NCBI RefSeq assembly: GCF_030678875.1
Contig: NZ_JAUUDS010000010.1
Location: 1-64,000 of the forward strand
Source of the DNA: Sphingomonas aurea
Lineage (GTDB): Bacteria; Pseudomonadota; Alphaproteobacteria; Sphingomonadales; Sphingomonadaceae
Direction: 5' to 3'
Length of the DNA: 64,000 nt
The position numbers and the translations under genes are program-made. The notes beneath the pieces are model-generated. The model was not told the origin of the DNA. It saw only the letters and a list, made by a program, of their open reading frames with translations, and did not search any database. Below, piece by piece: positions 59,432 through 64,000 of this stretch (positions are counted from its first letter, which is position 1; every line of letters starts with the position of its first letter).

Positions 59432-59468
59432 ACGCCCCGGAGGTGGTCCTCCGGGGCGTCTCTTTCTT
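59432..59468 (-). terminator. hairpin with short pyrimidine runs, likely terminator of ctaC-ctaD
   Basis: A 12-base GC-rich stem (ACGCCCCGGAGG, loop TGGT, complement) is followed on the minus strand by TTTCTCGTTTC and on the plus strand by CTCTTTCTT. It lies 127 bases after the ctaD stop and before the GATase start; minus-strand termination fits the gene order. Confidence 0.7.
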
Positions 59469-59476
59469 ATGGGCCC

Positions 59477-59582
59477 GACACGGGAGTTGATTCCGTGTCG
59501 TCGATCATGGCTGCGCCATGTCGGCCGGGCCGGGCCGGTGCGTGCGGCCTTGCCGCACCGGCGCGTAGCCTGGGCTACGCGC
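59477..59582 (-). other. three successive hairpins in the ctaD 3' region
   Basis: Arms GACACGG/CCGTGTC at about 59477-59500; CCGGTGCG (59535-59542) with CGCACCGG (59554-59561); and GCGCGTAGCC (59561-59570) with its exact complement (59573-59582), the last leaving a 2-base loop. All lie between the ctaD stop and the terminator, so they would be in the 3' untranslated mRNA. Confidence 0.6.
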
Positions 59583-59594
59583 CTCGCACCTGCC

Positions 59595-61262
59595 TCAGTC
59601 GATCTTCGGCAGGGTCTCGAACTGGTGATACGGCGGCGGCGAGGACAGGGTCCACTCCAGCGTCGTGGCACCGGCGCCCCAAGGATTGCCCTCCGCCTTC
59701 TTGCCGGCGAGCAGCGACCAGATCAGGTTGACGAAGAAGATCGCCATGCCCGCGGCCATAATCATGTAGCCGATCGTCGCGATGGTGTTCCAGTGCGCAT
59801 AGGCATCCGGATAGTCCGGGTAGCGGCGCGGCATGCCCTGCAGGCCCAGGAAGTGCATCGGGAAGAACATCACGTTCACGCCGATGAAGAACACCCAGAA
59901 ATGCAGCTGGCCGAGCAACTCGTTGTACATCCGGCCCGACATTTTCGGGAACCAGTAGTAGAAGCCCGCGAACAGCGAGAACACCGCGCCCAGCGACAGC
60001 ACATAGTGGAAGTGGGCAACGACGTAGTAGGTGTCCTGCATGTAATCGTCGATGCCGCCATTGGCGAGCACGACGCCGGTCACGCCGCCGACCGTGAACA
60101 TGAAGATGAAGCCGATCGCCCAAACCATCGGGGTCGGGAAGCGCATCGATCCACCCCACATCGTCGCGATCCACGAGAAGATCTTAATGCCGGTCGGCAC
60201 CGCGATGACCATCGTGGCGGCGGTGAAGTACATCTTGGTATTCACCGACAGGCCGGTGGTGAACATGTGGTGCGCCCACACGACGAAGCCGACCACGCCG
60301 ATCGCGACCATGGCGTAGGCCATGCCGAGATAGCCGAAGACCGGCTTGCGGCTGAAGGTGGCGATGATCTGGCTGACGATGCCGAAGCCCGGCAGGATCA
60401 TGATGTACACTTCGGGATGGCCGAAGAACCAGAACAGGTGCTGGTACAGCACCGGATCGCCGCCGCCGGCGGGATCGAAGAAGGTGGTGCCGAAGTTGCG
60501 GTCGGTCAGCAGCATGGTGATCGCCGCGGCGAGGACCGGAAGGGCCAGCAGCAGCAGGAAGGCGGTGACCAGCACCGACCACACGAACAGCGGCATCTTG
60601 TGCAGGGTCATGCCCGGCGCGCGCATGTTGAAGATGGTGGTGATGAAGTTGATCGCACCCAGGATCGAGCTTGCGCCCGCAAGGTGGAGCGACAGGATCG
60701 CCATGTCGGTCGACGGCCCCGGCTCGCCATAGGTGGAGAGCGGCGCGTAGAGCGTCCAGCCATTGCCCGCACCGCCGAAGAAGGGCGAGGCGAGGAGCAG
60801 CGTGAACGACGGGATCAGCAGCCAGAAGCTGATGTTGTTCATCCGCGGGAACGCCATGTCGGGCGCCCCGATCATGATCGGCACGAACCAGTTGCCGAAC
60901 CCGCCGATCATCGCCGGCATCACCATGAAGAACACCATGATGAGGCCGTGCGCGGTGATGAGCACGTTCCACAGGTGGAGCGACTGGTCGAGGCTCTGCG
61001 GCCCGCCGTGGAGCAGGCTCGCCCAGGTGCCCAGATACTGGATGCCCGGGTGCGCCAGTTCGGCGCGCATCAGGCCCGAGATCGACCCGCCGATGATCCC
61101 CGCGACGATCGCGAAGATCAGGTACATCGTGCCGATGTCCTTGTGGTTGGTCGACATGAACCAGCGGGCGAAGAACGCCGGCTTGTGATCCGCATCGTGG
61201 GCGTGGTCGTGATGGTCGCCGTGTGCGTGGAACGCGGACGGGTGGAGCGCGGTATCGGTCAT
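59595..61262 (-). CDS. ctaD: cytochrome c oxidase subunit I
   Basis: Catalytic subunit with heme a, heme a3 and CuB. The 555-aa protein has 12 helices, the [13 protein letters not shown] motif (CuB His cross-linked to Tyr), WAHHMFTTG and the heme-ligand HFHYVLSLG region. The N-terminus before the first helix is rich in His and Asp ([15 protein letters not shown]). The ATG at 61262 lies 1 base after the ctaC stop. Terminator 127 bases downstream. Confidence 0.97.
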   Translation of the reverse strand: MTDTALHPSAFHAHGDHHDHAHDADHKPAFFARWFMSTNHKDIGTMYLIFAIVAGIIGGSISGLMRAELAHPGIQYLGTWASLLHGGPQSLDQSLHLWNVLITAHGLIMVFFMVMPAMIGGFGNWFVPIMIGAPDMAFPRMNNISFWLLIPSFTLLLASPFFGGAGNGWTLYAPLSTYGEPGPSTDMAILSLHLAGASSILGAINFITTIFNMRAPGMTLHKMPLFVWSVLVTAFLLLLALPVLAAAITMLLTDRNFGTTFFDPAGGGDPVLYQHLFWFFGHPEVYIMILPGFGIVSQIIATFSRKPVFGYLGMAYAMVAIGVVGFVVWAHHMFTTGLSVNTKMYFTAATMVIAVPTGIKIFSWIATMWGGSMRFPTPMVWAIGFIFMFTVGGVTGVVLANGGIDDYMQDTYYVVAHFHYVLSLGAVFSLFAGFYYWFPKMSGRMYNELLGQLHFWVFFIGVNVMFFPMHFLGLQGMPRRYPDYPDAYAHWNTIATIGYMIMAAGMAIFFVNLIWSLLAGKKAEGNPWGAGATTLEWTLSSPPPYHQFETLPKID

Positions 61263-61263
61263 C

Positions 61264-62439
61264 TTACTGTCCAGCGTTGCCGGTGGCGGGGTTGTTGGTC
61301 GCGCCCTGCGGAGAAGTGGGGGCGGCGACGGTGGCGTTCTCGACCGGGCCGGTGGCGTTGGCGGTCGTCTCGCCCGCCTCCTGCTTGGCGGCGGAGCCAT
61401 CGGCGCCCGGCTGCGGGATCACCTTGTCCGACGGGGTGCCGGCGGCGGGCATGGTGCCGCCCTTGGCGCGGACCCAGGCGGCGAACTGCGCCGGCGACAC
61501 TGCCTCTACCGCGATCGGCATATAGGCGTGGCGCGCGCCGCACAGCTCCGAACACTGGCCGAAATACAGGCCGGGCTTGTCGATGGTGAAGCTCGTCTCG
61601 TTCAGGCGGCCGGGGATCGCGTCGAGCTTGATCCAGAAGGCGGGGACCGCCCAGCTGTGGATCACGTCGTTGGCGGTGGTGATGAGGCGGATCGGCACGC
61701 CGACCGGCAGGACGATGCGGTTGTCCGCCGCCAGCAGGCGGGGGCCGTCGGCATCGGTGCGGAACCGCTCGCCTGCGGCGACCTCGTTCTTTTCCTTCAG
61801 CAGGTTGGCAGTGACCTCGAACCCGCCATTGTCCGGATACTGGTAGGTCCAGTACCACTGGTTGCCGATCGCCTTCAGCGTGACGGCGCCGGCCGGTGCC
61901 GGCTTGAACTGGGCCTGGAGCAGCCCGATCGAAGGCACCGCGATCAGCACCAGGATGACGACCGGCAGCAGCGTCCAGATCACCTCGATGAAGGTGTTGT
62001 GGCTGGTCTTGGACGGCGTCGGATTGGCCGAGGCGCGGTAGCGGACCACCACCCACAGGAGCAGCGCCAGCACGAACAGCGAGATGACCGTGATGACCGG
62101 GAACAGCACCGCATTGTGCATCCAGTGCGCGAACTCGCCGTTGCGGGTCACCTGCGGCTGGAGCCCGAAGACGCCGTTGGTCGGCTGGCCGATGCCCGGC
62201 GTCGGCAGTGCGCCGGGTGCGCCGTCGACCGCGAGCAGCGGGCTGTTGGGGGCGGCCGGCGCGGTCGCCGCGGCGGTGGTGGGCGCGATGTTCGACACGT
62301 TGCCGGGCTCGGCCGCGGCCTGTGGCGTCGCTGCCGAAACCGGCGCCGCAGGGGCCGCCGCATGGCTCGCGACCGTCGACAGGCCCGCCAGCGCGAGCCC
62401 CGCCGCGATCGCGATTCGCTTCAACCCCTTGATGGACAT
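61264..62439 (-). CDS. ctaC: cytochrome c oxidase subunit II
   Basis: Receives electrons from cytochrome c at the CuA site. The 391-aa protein has a signal peptide (to about residue 27), an Ala/Pro-rich stretch of about 50 residues, two membrane helices, and a CuA domain with [10 protein letters not shown] and [14 protein letters not shown] (two Cys, Glu, His, Met ligands). A C-terminal tail of about 70 residues rich in Ala, Gly and Asn follows. It is longer than typical (about 280-300). Divergent from pyrE across 237 bases. Confidence 0.95.
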   Translation of the reverse strand: MSIKGLKRIAIAAGLALAGLSTVASHAAAPAAPVSAATPQAAAEPGNVSNIAPTTAAATAPAAPNSPLLAVDGAPGALPTPGIGQPTNGVFGLQPQVTRNGEFAHWMHNAVLFPVITVISLFVLALLLWVVVRYRASANPTPSKTSHNTFIEVIWTLLPVVILVLIAVPSIGLLQAQFKPAPAGAVTLKAIGNQWYWTYQYPDNGGFEVTANLLKEKNEVAAGERFRTDADGPRLLAADNRIVLPVGVPIRLITTANDVIHSWAVPAFWIKLDAIPGRLNETSFTIDKPGLYFGQCSELCGARHAYMPIAVEAVSPAQFAAWVRAKGGTMPAAGTPSDKVIPQPGADGSAAKQEAGETTANATGPVENATVAAPTSPQGATNNPATGNAGQ

Positions 62440-62676
62440 CGTTCGTCGTTACCCCGTTGTTCGTTGGGCCGGTCCGAAGGAGGACCGGGTCGTCAGGCAC
62501 GGCGTTCCATGCCCGCTTTGGGCACGGCCTATACGCCGGGGGTGCCGCTCCCTCAAGCGGCTGCAACGAAAATGGCGCAGGCATTGCTGCAAAGCTGCCG
62601 TGGATCACCATCGGCGGGCGTTGCCGGAACCTGGCGCCGGGCGTATGGCGCGCGCGTCCGCAACAGGGAAAAGCGC

Positions 62677-63258
62677 ATGACCGACGACGATGTCCTGGCC
62701 GAATTCCGCGCCGCCGACGCGCTGCTGGAAGGGCATTTCATCCTGTCGTCGGGCCTGCGCTCGCCCCGTTATCTCCAGTGCGCGCGCGTGCTGATGGACC
62801 CGCGCCGCGGCGCCCGCCTAGCCGAGGCGCTGGCCGAGCGCCTGCCGGCGGATGTCCGTGCCGCGATCCAGGTCGTCGTCTCCCCGGCGATGGGCGGGGT
62901 GATCGCCGGGCAGGAGATGGCGCGGGCGCTGGGCGTCGAGGCGATGTTCCTGGAACGGCCGACGGGCACGTTCGAGCTGCGCCGCGGCTTTCGCCTGACG
63001 CCGGGGCAGAAGGTGCTGATGATGGAGGACGTGGTGACCACCGGCCTGTCCTCTCGCGAGGCGATCGCCGCGATCGCCGCGACGGGGGCGGAGACGATCG
63101 CCGCGGCGGCGCTGGTCGATCGGTCGAACGGCAGCGTCGATCTAGGGGTCCCGTTCCATCCGCTCATCCGGCTCGACGTGCCGAGCTACGCCGCCGACGC
63201 GCTGCCGCCCGAACTCGCGGCAATCCCGGCGATCAAGCCCGGCAGCCGCGCGGCATGA
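62677..63258 (+). CDS. pyrE: orotate phosphoribosyltransferase
   Basis: Converts orotate and PRPP to OMP in pyrimidine synthesis. The 193-aa protein begins [12 protein letters not shown] and has the PRPP motif [17 protein letters not shown] and [14 protein letters not shown] substrate loop. AGGGAAAAG precedes the ATG; the frame is open far upstream only because of high GC. Stop overlaps the next ATG (ATGA). Confidence 0.95.
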   Translation: MTDDDVLAEFRAADALLEGHFILSSGLRSPRYLQCARVLMDPRRGARLAEALAERLPADVRAAIQVVVSPAMGGVIAGQEMARALGVEAMFLERPTGTFELRRGFRLTPGQKVLMMEDVVTTGLSSREAIAAIAATGAETIAAAALVDRSNGSVDLGVPFHPLIRLDVPSYAADALPPELAAIPAIKPGSRAA

Positions 63259-63740
63259 GCCCGTTCACCGGCCGGGCGATCGGGCTGGCGTTCGCGGCGC
63301 TGTGGCTCTTCCTCGGCGCGGTCGCGCTGCCGCTGCCGTGGCGATACCTGGCCGGTGCCCTTGGTCTAGCGGCGATCTTGCTGCTCGGGGTGCGGGCATG
63401 GCGGATGAACGAGCGCCGCACGGGCCTGTTCGACATGCGGCGGTACCGCCTGTCGGTCGCACTCGAATTCGGCGCGATCGCGCTGGCCGGGTTCCTGCTC
63501 GATCGGGTCGGCCTTGGCGGCTACCTCATCCCGGTCGTCGGCATCATCGTCGGGCTTCACTTCGTCGGACTGTGGTGGGCGGGCGGCGGTCCGCAGTATC
63601 TGCGGCTGGCCGGGATCATGACGGCGATCGACGCGGGCGCGCTGCTGCTGCCGCCCGGCAGTCGCGCGATGCAGGCCGCGGCCGGGCTGGGATCGGCAGC
63701 CGCGCTGGCGATGATCGCCGGAACGGGAGCGCGGCGATGA
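63255..63740 (+). CDS. small membrane protein of unknown function
   Basis: A 161-aa protein with four or five hydrophobic helices and a basic loop ([19 protein letters not shown]) near residue 55. No family recognised. Coupled at both ends: its ATG overlaps the pyrE stop and its stop overlaps the pdxJ start. An integral membrane role is the only inference supported. Confidence 0.75.
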   Translation: MSPFTGRAIGLAFAALWLFLGAVALPLPWRYLAGALGLAAILLLGVRAWRMNERRTGLFDMRRYRLSVALEFGAIALAGFLLDRVGLGGYLIPVVGIIVGLHFVGLWWAGGGPQYLRLAGIMTAIDAGALLLPPGSRAMQAAAGLGSAAALAMIAGTGARR

Positions 63741-64000
63741 CGCGGCCGCTGCGCCTCGGCGTCAACATCGATCACGTCGCGACAGTGCGGAACGCGCGCG
63801 GCAGCGGCTACCCCGATCCGGTGCGCGCGGCGCTGCTCGCGGCCGAGGCCGGGGCGGATGGCATCACCGCACACCTGCGCGAGGATCGTCGGCACATCAC
63901 GGACGACGACATCGCCCGGCTGTCGGAGGCGCTCACCATCCCGCTGAACCTGGAGATGGCGGCGACCGACGAGATGCTGGCGATCGCGCTGCGCCACCGG
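63737..64000 (+). CDS. pdxJ: pyridoxine 5'-phosphate synthase, 3' end outside the window
   Basis: Last step of the deoxyxylulose 5-phosphate route to vitamin B6. The first 88 codons show [32 protein letters not shown] and LNLEMAAT, the conserved N-terminal half of PdxJ including the His of [10 protein letters not shown]. Coupled to the membrane-protein gene (ATGA). The rest lies beyond base 64000. Confidence 0.93.
   Translation, partial: MTRPLRLGVNIDHVATVRNARGSGYPDPVRAALLAAEAGADGITAHLREDRRHITDDDIARLSEALTIPLNLEMAATDEMLAIALRHR

Noticed and set aside
59469..61589. 706-codon open frame on the plus strand
   Set aside because: Opposite ctaD and ctaC, with long runs of His/Arg/Asp typical of antisense shadows; no ribosome site.

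Overview
The window is chromosomal DNA from a high-GC alphaproteobacterium, most likely a sphingomonad (Sphingomonas or a close relative). The evidence is the very GC-rich third codon position, the tight gene packing with many ATGA, GTGA and TTGA stop/start overlaps, and the gene complement: an Rrf2-controlled suf operon, an aa3-type cytochrome oxidase operon with ctaB/coxF/ctaG/ctaE/DUF983/SURF1, a bacteriophytochrome with an HWE/HisKA_2-type kinase, PaoABC-type molybdenum aldehyde oxidoreductase genes, and a short-form 6-phosphogluconate dehydrogenase beside transketolase and transaldolase. No rRNA, tRNA, CRISPR array, prophage or insertion sequence was seen. No gap between genes exceeds about 260 bases.

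Layout, 1-27 kb: the end of an M16 zinc protease and a secreted unknown; an acyl-CoA synthetase, gamma-glutamyltransferase and pyrD on the minus strand; then the suf iron-sulfur assembly operon (sufR-sufB-DUF559 nuclease-sufC-sufD-small ORF-sufS-sufT-sufA, 8.6-15.0 kb). An APC permease, DUF2147 protein and aconitase (itself a 4Fe-4S enzyme) follow, then a secreted small protein with a phasin, and a tripartite RND efflux operon (MFP, RND pump, OMF; 26.8 to 20.7 kb, minus strand).

Layout, 27-45 kb: a non-oxidative/oxidative pentose phosphate cluster (rpiA, tkt, tal, gnd) followed by two overlapping HAD phosphatase-fold genes, one of which resembles eukaryotic-type phosphomannomutase. Next comes a light-sensing and signalling block: bacteriophytochrome, convergent heme oxygenase (which makes its biliverdin chromophore) coupled to a dicarboxylate symporter, a PAS hybrid histidine kinase, a MAPEG protein, DUF3140, and a GGDEF-EAL protein.

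Layout, 45-64 kb: the minus-strand operon paoA-paoB-paoC-xdhC-mocA encodes an aldehyde oxidoreductase with its molybdenum-cofactor maturation genes. Then come a glycerophosphodiesterase, a lipoprotein, pterin carbinolamine dehydratase, a small metallopeptidase coupled to ccmAB, and a long minus-strand respiratory cluster (ctaC, ctaD, a glutamine amidotransferase, ctaB, coxF-like, ctaG, ctaE, DUF983, SURF1, thrC, methyltransferase). The window ends with pyrE, a membrane protein and the beginning of pdxJ.

The most unusual feature is in the suf operon. A DUF559 (Vsr/PD-(D/E)XK-like) endonuclease gene sits between sufB and sufC, is overlapped by both, and is bracketed by an inverted pair of CTCCCC-type palindromic repeats. 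Gene-less inverted pairs of similar repeats occur at 32.1 and 45.3 kb. This suggests, as an inference only, a nuclease-linked repeat family analogous to REP/RAYT systems. A second palindrome family built on GTCATGCCGGG is present at 20.7 and 30.9-31.0 kb, with a diverged copy at 50.5 kb.
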